From Desulfobacterales bacterium (GTDB lineage: Bacteria > Desulfobacterota > Desulfobacteria > Desulfobacterales > UBA11574): a stretch of 9,463 bases of DNA. The notes under the pieces were generated by a model. The model was not told the origin of the DNA. It did no database searches and worked only from the letters and a program-made list of their open reading frames with translations. Each line of letters opens with the position of its first letter. Positions within the stretch are counted from its first letter, which is position 1. The position numbers and the translations under genes are program-made. The stretch spans positions 1 through 9,463 of the forward strand of contig JAQYVG010000130.1 of NCBI GenBank assembly GCA_030145595.1, in the 5' to 3' direction. This document shows positions 1 to 5,729 of the stretch, piece by piece.

Positions 1-215
1 AGTTTTTCCCGTAATTGTTTTCTGTAATCAGAAATCTAATTCACCCTTTGGGGATGTTAAAAATTTGAAATATATAATATGGTAATGAAACATTGTCAAA
101 GGTGAAGACCATTCAACATCCATCACCTAAAAAAATGAAGGTTGGCAGAGGATCTGGGGCATCACCGCCAAAGGCTGGCAAGCCTCGACTTTCGCTCAAT
201 TGAGATAAGATTAAC
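1..215. other. 5' flank without a supportable gene
   Basis: No complete coding region is visible. One plus-strand frame is open from base 2 to a TAA at 83-85 (27 codons). It could be the tail of an upstream gene, but it has no recognisable motif. A perfect TATAAT lies at 73-78 without a good -35 at 16-18 bases (the best is TGGGGA at 49-54). It is therefore only a weak promoter candidate for the GFA gene. A small inverted repeat, AGGCT/AGCCT, lies at 172-185. Confidence 0.4.
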
Positions 216-710
216 ATGAAAAAAGAATTTGGATCAAATTATGCGTCGATTACAGATGTAAATTTTACGGCCAAATACCGTGCAAGTTGCTACTGCAATG
301 CGGTACAATACGAAGTATGCTCGGATCCTGTAGATGCAAAAATATGTCATTGTTTGGCATGTCAAAAACTGCATGGAGCCCCTATGCAATGGGCAGCTAT
401 ATTTTACAAACATGATGTCAGAATTACCGAAGGCATTGATCACCTAAACTTTTACAACAATGAACTCAATAAATACGAGAGAATTCTTCCTTGCAAAGTC
501 AGTTGTGCTTTGTGTGGCACCCTCATTGCTGATGAAGGACGCAATATGTGGCTTGCGTTTCCATCACTTTTTAATTTTGAGGGTGTATCAAAAGTTCCAA
601 TCAAATTCAAACCAACGTGCCATATCTTCTATGGTATGCGGGTTATTGATATAAACGATGATCTGCCTAAGTGGTCCGGTCACAAAAACCAAAGCCCAAA
701 ATTTGATTGA
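216..710 (+). CDS. GFA / CENP-V-like zinc-binding protein
   Basis: This is a 164-residue protein of the GFA family (glutathione-dependent formaldehyde-activating enzyme-like, Mss4-like fold). The zinc ligands are visible in the family order: C25-x-C27, then C44-H-C46-x2-C49-Q with GAP at 54-56, then C97-x2-C100-G. A YE pair follows the first CxC, as is usual. The glycines normally flanking that first motif are replaced (SCYCNAV instead of GxCxCGxV). Most bacterial members have no proven substrate, so formaldehyde-glutathione chemistry should not be assumed; a small zinc-dependent thiol-adduct enzyme is the safe reading. The ATG follows an in-frame TGA at 201-203 and has only a weak ribosome-binding site. 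The gene is AT-rich and seems monocistronic. Its neighbours give no clue to its job. Confidence 0.85.
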   Translation: MKKEFGSNYASITDVNFTAKYRASCYCNAVQYEVCSDPVDAKICHCLACQKLHGAPMQWAAIFYKHDVRITEGIDHLNFYNNELNKYERILPCKVSCALCGTLIADEGRNMWLAFPSLFNFEGVSKVPIKFKPTCHIFYGMRVIDINDDLPKWSGHKNQSPKFD

Positions 711-730
711 TTGGGTTTCCTTATCGGCTA

Positions 731-759
731 TTGACTCGATTTATTCCCCAATGTACATT
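731..759 (+). promoter_or_regulatory. Candidate sigma-70 promoter P1 upstream of the receiver gene
   Basis: TTGACT (731-736), a 17-base spacer and TACATT (754-759). The -10 lies inside a perfect 10-bp palindrome, AATGTACATT (750-759), which a dimeric regulator could occupy. Predicted transcription would start near 766, about 150 bases before the receiver start codon. This is based on sequence pattern only. Confidence 0.4.
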
Positions 760-808
760 TAGGCATCTTCTACGAAGGATGACGGTTAATATTCAACTCC
801 CACATGCC

Positions 809-844
809 TTGACTAATCCACACCAAAATGCTACATAATAGCAT
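809..844 (+). promoter_or_regulatory. Candidate sigma-70 promoter P2 with operator-like dyad
   Basis: TTGACT (809-814), a 17-base spacer and TACATA (832-837). A perfect inverted repeat ATGCTA/TAGCAT (828-833 and 839-844, 5-base spacer) covers the -10 and the expected start site. That is the usual place for a repressor operator. The -35 hexamer and spacer length are the same as in P1, 78 bases upstream. This is probably the main promoter of the receiver gene at 914. Confidence 0.45.
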
Positions 845-913
845 CTGCATAAAGATAGAAATTTGGCGACATAATAATAATTACGAACCAGCTTAGAAAA
901 CATCGCAGAAAAA

Positions 914-1288
914 ATGGCAAATAATAGCATAGTTTTAATCGTTGAAGACGATGCGAGTTTAAGGCGTATACTTGAAATTAAGTTTCGTAATAAAGGCTAC
1001 CAAGTATATTCAGCCAGAGATGGGGCTGAGGGTCATGACCTCATTATAAAGGAAAAACCGCAAGTGTTAATTACTGATATCCACATGCCCAAAATGGATG
1101 GTAAAAGCCTGTGTGAAAAGACTTACGAATTAAAGAAGGAGAACCCTTTTTTAACTATTGTTATAACTTCTCTGGTATCTGAAGACCATAGTTGGATCGA
1201 TGAGATGGATGAGACTGAACTAATGCTAAAACCTTTTGACCTCAATAAGTTAACAAGTCGAGTTGATCAATATCTTGGTAGCGCTTAA
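914..1288 (+). CDS. Stand-alone response-regulator receiver (CheY-like)
   Basis: A 124-residue protein consisting of one receiver domain and nothing else. The acidic pocket is E11-D12-D13, the phosphoacceptor is D55 in LITDIHMPKMDG, the switch Thr is T85 (VITS) and the conserved Lys is K106 before P107-F108. All residues needed for phosphorylation and switching are present. With no DNA-binding or enzymatic output domain, it must act by protein-protein contact or as a phosphorelay intermediate. No histidine kinase lies in the window, so its partner is unknown. It is convergent with the kinase gene at 1412, and that gene is Ser/Thr type, not an obvious partner. Ribosome-binding site is weak (GCAGAA). 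Base composition is AT-rich like the GFA gene and unlike the efflux operon. Confidence 0.92.
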   Translation: MANNSIVLIVEDDASLRRILEIKFRNKGYQVYSARDGAEGHDLIIKEKPQVLITDIHMPKMDGKSLCEKTYELKKENPFLTIVITSLVSEDHSWIDEMDETELMLKPFDLNKLTSRVDQYLGSA

Positions 1289-1369
1289 CCTAATTCACCT
1301 ACCAATAATTCTTTTCCAGATTTTGTTGCGTTTTACTGCCTTCAATCGTAAATCCAGGTCACCTCAATA

Positions 1370-1391
1370 TCGGAATCGATTGGGTTTCCGA
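1370..1391. repeat. Short inverted repeat between convergent genes
   Basis: TCGGAA (1370-1375) and TTCCGA (1386-1391) can form a 6-bp stem with a 10-base loop, in the 123-base gap between the receiver and kinase 3' ends. Neither strand has a T tract after it, so it is not a convincing intrinsic terminator. It could still block 3' exonucleases. Confidence 0.3.
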
Positions 1392-1411
1392 ATCTTCAAT
1401 CCTAAATATTG

Positions 1412-3385
1412 CTAATTTCCTAAAGTCTTGGCACATCTAAAGCCGACATCGGAGAACGCTTCCCAAGGGTATCTGAAGCTCTTGGATGCCGGTCCGTGGC
1501 GGAGGGACTTGTCGATGACAAGGCTTGGATAATTGATATTCTCTCGGGCTCCGGTTTCGTTTTTTTCTCGCTGATTCACGTTTGCCTGGGTGGCCCATTC
1601 CTTAACATTCTTTAAATCTATGGAATCATCAGAGGCAGTGCGAGCATGTGTATCATCCGGTAAGTGCTGACCCGCAGGCGGATTAACAGAAGTACCGTTT
1701 CCGCCGGTGGGTGTATCCACCTGGGTCATCATCTGCGTCATCATTTGGGTGTGGATATCGGTCCCGGGGGGCGCATGTTCGGTCTTTGTGGGAAGAGAGT
1801 AAGTTTTGGAAGCTAAAAAGATTTTTTTCAGCAAATTTTTATCAGAGAATGCATAAGCCCATTCACTTTCGGTAACCAGGCGCTTATCATAGTGGCGTGC
1901 ATAGGCGGAAGCACCGTACCAGGTGACACGGACAATCGGATATGCTGCATACGCCGCATCTCGCAAGTGGAAGCGCCCATGGTCATAAATTATCTGTTCA
2001 TATGGTTCTGTACCTTTCCCCAGGTAGTACCAAATTTCGCTGTTATTTTTTACAACGCCGTTTTCTACAATCAGGCTTTCTTTAACTTCGTTCAAAAAGT
2101 CAGCAAAGTGATGATTCGATACCATCTTTTCATCTATGTAAAAGGACGGGACCGAAACGGTCTCTCCCTGCGTAGTTGAAACCTTCGAAGCGGTCTTGAC
2201 CTCACCGCCGGGGATAAGACGCATCGTAACACCGTCTTTGCCCCGGAAAGATGGAGCAGGAGAAGTGTGAGCGGTTGGCTTGGCTTTGGGAAATTCCTTA
2301 GAATCCAATATAGAAGGCTGCTCTCTGGATATCTGTGGAGCGACTGAAGGCATGGTCGTTTTACCGGGTTCACCTATTAAGTGCCAAAGCCCCATTAATC
2401 CTACAGACACGATCGCAATCACAATGCCCGCCCAGATCAAAACAGGTTGCGCCAGAAAAGAAAAACGCCCGGCTGGTTCGGCGGTTTCAACTGCGGGTTC
2501 CGTTTTAAAGGTGTCTAAGGCATCCAAAAGCGTTTTTCGAAGTTCTTCCACCGATTGCAGGCGTTCTTCTTTTTTCTCAGCCGTGGCATTTTGGATGATC
2601 CGGTCCAATTGCTGAAAAAATGGAGTCTCTTTTTTCTGCAAACCAACGCTTTTGAAAGGGATGGTTTCTTGGCCGATCTTGCCTTCCACGGCCTCATACA
2701 GAATCTTGCCCAGTGAATAAATATCGCTTTTTTGATCCGCTTTTTTAAAGTCGAAGAAATGCTCCGGGGACATGTAGGCCGGCGTTCCCCTGACATCGAT
2801 GGACTGGGTCACCGGTTTCATGCGACTGGAACCGGCCAGACCAAAGTCGGCAATCTTTGCAATTGTACCGTCCAAAAGCACATTTTCCGGCTTCAGGTCA
2901 CGGTGAGCGATCTCCTGAGCATGAATGGCTTCAACACCTTCCAGCAGCGGCAGAAAATAGTCCTCAATCCAAGTTGCCGTCAGATCGTCTTCAGGGTAGA
3001 AACCTTCTTCAGACATGGTAAACCGCAGAGAGGTTCCCGGAATATATTCCATGACAATATATTCGACGGATACGTCTTTTTCTTTTTTAGTAATTACCTC
3101 AGAACCGTAATCGAAGATCTGCAGAACATTGGGGTGTCGAACCTGGGCCATGGCTTCAACCTCCCGCCGAAATCTCTGCACAGCGGTTTCAATTTCTTCG
3201 GAGTCATCTTCAAACGATTGAAGCATTTCCTGTGAGATGACCTTGATGGCCACATCACGCTTGAGATTCAGTTGGTGGGCGCGGTAGACTTCGCCCATAG
3301 CGCCTTTGTCGATAAATTCTATAATTACCCATTTATCGTTGAGGACATATCCGGTTTTAAAAATATTCTCTAAGGACTTACTCAT
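1412..3385 (-). CDS. Membrane Ser/Thr protein kinase with FGE-sulfatase-like domain
   Basis: A 657-residue fusion (numbered from the ATG at 3385). Residues 12-290 are a Hanks-type kinase: Gly loop G28-A-M-G31-EVY, Lys48 in VAIK, Glu75 of helix C, catalytic HRDLKPEN at 161-168 (D163), DFG at 180-182 and the GTPAYMSPE activation segment ending at E208. It should be active. A single transmembrane helix lies near 314-337. The outer part (about 382-655) is an FGE-sulfatase / C-type-lectin-like domain: FYIDEKMVSNHHFADFL at its start, then YPIVRVTWYGASAYARHYDKRL, NVKEW (593-597) and GFRC (648-651). The usual active-site Cys pair is not apparent, so it is probably a sensor module. A Thr/Pro/Gly-rich insert with a doubled MMTQ (548-555) precedes NVKEW. 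The frame also opens 29 codons earlier at a TTG (3472) with no ribosome-binding site. I prefer 3385, where AAGG stands 12 bases upstream and the family N-terminus fits. Confidence 0.88.
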   Translation of the reverse strand: MSKSLENIFKTGYVLNDKWVIIEFIDKGAMGEVYRAHQLNLKRDVAIKVISQEMLQSFEDDSEEIETAVQRFRREVEAMAQVRHPNVLQIFDYGSEVITKKEKDVSVEYIVMEYIPGTSLRFTMSEEGFYPEDDLTATWIEDYFLPLLEGVEAIHAQEIAHRDLKPENVLLDGTIAKIADFGLAGSSRMKPVTQSIDVRGTPAYMSPEHFFDFKKADQKSDIYSLGKILYEAVEGKIGQETIPFKSVGLQKKETPFFQQLDRIIQNATAEKKEERLQSVEELRKTLLDALDTFKTEPAVETAEPAGRFSFLAQPVLIWAGIVIAIVSVGLMGLWHLIGEPGKTTMPSVAPQISREQPSILDSKEFPKAKPTAHTSPAPSFRGKDGVTMRLIPGGEVKTASKVSTTQGETVSVPSFYIDEKMVSNHHFADFLNEVKESLIVENGVVKNNSEIWYYLGKGTEPYEQIIYDHGRFHLRDAAYAAYPIVRVTWYGASAYARHYDKRLVTESEWAYAFSDKNLLKKIFLASKTYSLPTKTEHAPPGTDIHTQMMTQMMTQVDTPTGGNGTSVNPPAGQHLPDDTHARTASDDSIDLKNVKEWATQANVNQREKNETGARENINYPSLVIDKSLRHGPASKSFRYPWEAFSDVGFRCAKTLGN

Positions 3386-3493
3386 ATCGCAAGAAAACCT
3401 TATATATTCTGGATGAGGTGTTTCTTTACTTAGGGTGTAGATATTCTGCAATATATCTTTAAAAGCCGTCAAGCAAAAAGGGTAACATTAAAA

Positions 3494-3502
3494 ATTATAC
3501 CA
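3494..3502 (-). promoter_or_regulatory. Extended -10 promoter candidate for the kinase gene
   Basis: On the minus strand this reads TGGTATAAT, a perfect extended -10 (TGnTATAAT), which can work without a good -35. None is seen at 16-18 bases. Transcription would start near 3487. It shares a base with the sigma-54-like element immediately upstream, so the two would compete or be alternatives. Confidence 0.45.
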
Positions 3503-3518
3503 GCAAAATCGATGCCAA
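3502..3518 (-). promoter_or_regulatory. Sigma-54-like -24/-12 element facing the kinase gene
   Basis: On the minus strand this reads TTGGCATCGATTTTGCT. It matches the RpoN consensus (TGGCAc-N5-TTGCw) at the GG and GC dinucleotides with the required 12-base phase, and differs only at the C of TGGCAC. Transcription would start near 3491, giving a leader of about 105 bases to the ATG at 3385. RpoN promoters need an AAA+ enhancer-binding protein, and none is encoded in the window. Confidence 0.5.
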
Positions 3519-3549
3519 GCGTTAATAAAAAACATATTGATTTACATAA

Positions 3550-3578
3550 TTGGCAATTTCGATTAAATGATATATAAT
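3550..3578 (+). promoter_or_regulatory. Sigma-70 promoter candidate, right-facing
   Basis: TTGGCA (3550-3555), a spacer of exactly 17 bases and a perfect TATAAT (3573-3578). This is the best sigma-70 match in the window. Transcription would start near 3585, leaving a leader of about 330 bases before the solute-binding protein. The transcript could be a second mRNA for the efflux operon, a small RNA, or the message for the small ORF at 3624. Confidence 0.45.
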
Positions 3579-3623
3579 AAAAGCGTTTGATTTTATACGC
3601 AAATTATTTTATTGTCTGTACCG

Positions 3624-3773
3624 ATGTTTCGTTTTTACCCATCTGGTTATAATTTGCCCGGATGCGTATTGCTTCTCACCACATATGGATACTTTATATC
3701 CACTTTTGAGCCTAACACATTAAGAAAAAAATTCATCAATAACGGCAACATTAAAAATATTAGTGTAATTTAA
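3624..3773 (+). CDS. Doubtful small ORF, 49 codons
   Basis: An ATG-TAA frame of 49 codons with a hydrophobic stretch (GCVLLLTTYGYFIST) and a basic C-terminal half. It begins about 39 bases after the predicted start of the sigma-70-like promoter at 3550-3578, which is its only support. There is no Shine-Dalgarno sequence, no recognisable family, and its stop lies in the palindrome at 3771-3785. In AT-rich intergenic DNA a frame of this length can easily be chance. Confidence 0.15.
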   Translation: MFRFYPSGYNLPGCVLLLTTYGYFISTFEPNTLRKKFINNGNIKNISVI

Positions 3774-3785
3774 GCAGGCTGCTTA
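3771..3785. promoter_or_regulatory. Perfect 15-bp palindrome (operator candidate)
   Basis: TAAGCAG-g-CTGCTTA is a perfect 7-1-7 palindrome. Relative to the start site predicted from the sigma-54-like element (about 3826) it lies near -55 to -41. It is a good candidate for a dimeric regulator, either an activator in an unusually close position or a repressor. Confidence 0.45.
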
Positions 3786-3787
3786 TA

Positions 3788-3806
3788 TATGGCACAATGT
3801 GGCATA
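3788..3806. promoter_or_regulatory. Imperfect 19-bp dyad overlapping the -24 element
   Basis: TATGGCACAATGTGGCATA has two 9-base arms around a central A with one mismatched pair. It overlaps the TGGCAT of the sigma-54-like element at 3800-3815, so a protein bound here would compete with RpoN holoenzyme. Part of the symmetry comes from the repeated TGGCA, which tempers the call. Confidence 0.35.
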
Positions 3807-3815
3807 GACATTGCT
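3800..3815 (+). promoter_or_regulatory. Sigma-54-like -24/-12 element of the efflux operon
   Basis: TGGCATAGACATTGCT matches the RpoN consensus with GG and GC 12 bases apart. Transcription would start near 3826, giving a leader of about 89 bases before the ATG at 3915. Its core, TGGCAT-N5-TTGCT, is the same as that of the left-facing element at 3502-3518. Confidence 0.55.
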
Positions 3816-3914
3816 GATAGGTAAAGGGAAAAGAAACTATTTTTTGGGAAGATAAAAGCTTCTTGAAAAGTCTGTCAGATACAAGCCATCTTAAGGAATC
3901 GAGGAGAAAATACC

Positions 3915-5642
3915 ATGCATCCTACCTCAAAAAAAACCAGCTTAATAAAGATATTTCTTTTGGGAGTTGTTTTGCAAATGCTCATATCTGCCGGCCCCGG
4001 GAGTTCGAAGGCCTGGGCGCAAAGCATGCTCAAGATCGGTCTTTTGCACGAGCCCAAAACGCTTAACATCTGGCTGGCAAGTGATCGCTGGTCACGCAAG
4101 GTTTTAGGACAGCTCTACCAGCCGTTGTATATTCGTGAGCCCGCACGTTTGAATCTCGTCCCCTGGCTGGCTGAAGATGATCCTGTTTATGACCCGGCCG
4201 CACTCTCCTATACAATCAAACTCAGGCCGTCAAAGTGGTCGGACGGGTCCGAATTGACTTCAGAAGACGTGGCCTTTACCGGGAGATTTATTAAAAAGTT
4301 TAAGGTGCCGCAATATCTTTCCATGTGGGAATTTGTCAAAAAGATTGAAACTCCGGATAAACACACCGTTAGGTTTTTTCTCAAAGAGCCTAAAGCTATT
4401 TTCCTTACCAGAACGCTTACCACTCCCATTGTCCAGAAAAAGGAGTGGGCCAAGGTAAATACAAGTCTCGGTAATGCCGAAAAGCCAATCGAAAGTTTAA
4501 GCCGATACCCGATTGATAGACCTGTCAGCAGCGGCCCGTTTGTCTTAAAGGAGTGGAAGCCGGGGGAGTATCTTTTGCTTGAAAGAAACAGCCGTTTTTT
4601 TGGAAAAGGCAAAACCATCGCGGGACAGCCTCTGGGGCCGCACATCGACGGCATCACATTTACGTTTTTCCATACCTCCGACGCGGCGGTCCTGGCGCTT
4701 AAAAAGGGAGACATCGATATGTTCTGGTGGAGGATACAGCGGGAAAATCTCCAGCAGCTCCGGCAGACGGAAAACATACAGGTCTATACCAATAAAAGAA
4801 GCGCGCTGTATTACCTGGGGTTTAACCTCAGGAAAAAACCGTTCAATGACATTAACTTCAGACAGGCTGTCGTCACGTTAATCGACAAGGACGACATCAT
4901 CAGCACGGCCCTGCATGGGGATGCATTTAAGATGCATTCCATCGTGCCTTTAGGAAACAGGTTCTGGCATTTTCCGGATGTTGCAAAGTACGGCGAAGGG
5001 CTCAGCCGGGAGGCGCGTATCCGGAAGGCTTATGAGATCCTCAGCAAGGCCGGATATACATGGGAAGTGCCGCCGCTTGATGCCGGCGGCAATATGGTTG
5101 AAGGCAAAGGAGTCATCCTACCCGATGGAAGCCCCATGAAAGAAGTAACCATTTTAACACCTACGGCTGACTACGATCCCCAACGTTTTGCCGCCGGCAC
5201 GATGATCCAAAATTGGCTCAAGATAGTGGGTATTCCGGCGTCATCCAAGCCCATGGAATTTAGTGCCTTGATTCACCGGGTCAAGGAGCGGCATCAGTTT
5301 GACCTTTTCCTTCTTGGTTATGGCAAGCTTTCCCTGGACCCGGATTATTTGAGAAGCTTTTTCCATTCCAGAAACGACCGACCAAGGGGCTTAAATATGA
5401 GTGGTTACAAAAATCCGGATTTCGACAGGATTGCCGATGAATCTGCCGGAGCGATGGACATTGAAAAAAGAAGAGAACTGATATGGGATATGCAGGCAAT
5501 CATTATGCACGATGTCCCCTATTTCCCTCTCTATAACCCCCGGCTGACCGAGGGGGTACGCACCGACAGGTTCAAGGGGTGGGTGGAGATGCTCGACGGC
5601 ATCGGCAATATATGGTCATTTTGCCGGATACGTCCAAAATAA
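3915..5642 (+). CDS. Family-5 extracellular solute-binding protein (oligopeptide/nickel type)
   Basis: A 575-residue periplasmic binding protein of the SBP_bac_5 (DppA/OppA/NikA) class. It has a Sec signal peptide: basic residues 6-12, a hydrophobic core at about 13-25, and a probable signal peptidase I site after A33-W34-A35. There is no lipobox Cys, so it should be soluble in the periplasm. The mature part begins with LKIGLLHEPKTLN and carries the family block YTIKLRPSKWSDGSELTSED near residues 95-115. Its length is normal for the family. The ATG has a good ribosome-binding site, GAGGAG at 3901-3906, 8 bases upstream. It is the first gene of the efflux operon. No cognate permease or ATPase genes are in the window, so it is an orphan here. 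Its ligand cannot be read from the sequence: peptides, metal chelates and other solutes are all known for this family. Confidence 0.9.
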   Translation: MHPTSKKTSLIKIFLLGVVLQMLISAGPGSSKAWAQSMLKIGLLHEPKTLNIWLASDRWSRKVLGQLYQPLYIREPARLNLVPWLAEDDPVYDPAALSYTIKLRPSKWSDGSELTSEDVAFTGRFIKKFKVPQYLSMWEFVKKIETPDKHTVRFFLKEPKAIFLTRTLTTPIVQKKEWAKVNTSLGNAEKPIESLSRYPIDRPVSSGPFVLKEWKPGEYLLLERNSRFFGKGKTIAGQPLGPHIDGITFTFFHTSDAAVLALKKGDIDMFWWRIQRENLQQLRQTENIQVYTNKRSALYYLGFNLRKKPFNDINFRQAVVTLIDKDDIISTALHGDAFKMHSIVPLGNRFWHFPDVAKYGEGLSREARIRKAYEILSKAGYTWEVPPLDAGGNMVEGKGVILPDGSPMKEVTILTPTADYDPQRFAAGTMIQNWLKIVGIPASSKPMEFSALIHRVKERHQFDLFLLGYGKLSLDPDYLRSFFHSRNDRPRGLNMSGYKNPDFDRIADESAGAMDIEKRRELIWDMQAIIMHDVPYFPLYNPRLTEGVRTDRFKGWVEMLDGIGNIWSFCRIRPK

Positions 5643-5660
5643 ATAGCTTTGGAAGGGTTA

Positions 5661-5729
5661 ATGAGAACACCAGCAAATGGGGCCAACGTTGATGAAGGGC
5701 GTCTTCCCACAATAAGGAGGATAATATGA
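5661..5729 (+). CDS. Candidate 22-codon micro-ORF between SBP and channel genes
   Basis: The frame ATG (5661) to TGA (5727-5729) encodes MRTPANGANVDE... ending in RRII. A GGAAGGG stretch ends 3 bases before the ATG. Its TGA overlaps the start codon of the channel gene as ATGA, and its two AGG codons (RR) are part of the AAGGAGG ribosome-binding site of that gene. Translation of this ORF would therefore pass ribosomes straight onto the channel message. It may be a coupling leader or coincidence. No function is claimed for the peptide. Confidence 0.25.
   Translation: MRTPANGANVDEGRLPTIRRII
5714..5720 (+). promoter_or_regulatory. Strong ribosome-binding site of the channel gene
   Basis: AAGGAGG, five bases before the ATG at 5726. 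It is a perfect anti-16S match and fixes that start. It lies inside the micro-ORF at 5661-5729. Confidence 0.85.

Larger units (their letters stand above)
3473..3914. other. Divergent regulatory region between kinase and efflux operon
   Basis: This AT-rich stretch of about 440 bases separates two divergent transcription units. It holds the promoter elements listed separately: sigma-54-like sites on both strands, an extended -10 facing left and a sigma-70-like promoter facing right. Two palindromes lie just upstream of the right-facing sigma-54 site. One 49-codon ORF is doubtful. No tRNA or mobile-element end was seen. Confidence 0.6.

Noticed and set aside
692..718. Stem AAGCCCAA/TTGGGTTT around the GFA stop codon as a terminator
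   Set aside because: Low-GC stem with a wobble pair, an 11-base loop and no T tract afterwards.
709..1389. 12-base repeat GATTGGGTTTCC at 709-720 and 1378-1389
   Set aside because: Too short and isolated to be more than chance; no target-site duplication or mobile gene between the copies.
2732..3235. 167-codon plus-strand ORF opposite the kinase domain
   Set aside because: It covers the kinase catalytic motifs in antisense and has no features of its own.
3648..3653. TATAAT as another right-facing promoter
   Set aside because: No usable -35 at 16-18 bases and no proper extended TGn motif.
3790..3806. First TGGCAC (3790-3795) as an alternative -24 element
   Set aside because: There is no GC 12 bases after its GG, so the spacing is wrong for RpoN.
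3863..4066. 67-codon plus-strand ORF (TTG start) overlapping the solute-binding protein start
   Set aside because: It is out of frame with the signal peptide and family motifs. The GAGGAG site and signal peptide support the ATG at 3915 instead.
4208..4777. 189-codon minus-strand ORF opposite the solute-binding protein
   Set aside because: Antisense shadow with no domain or ribosome-binding support.
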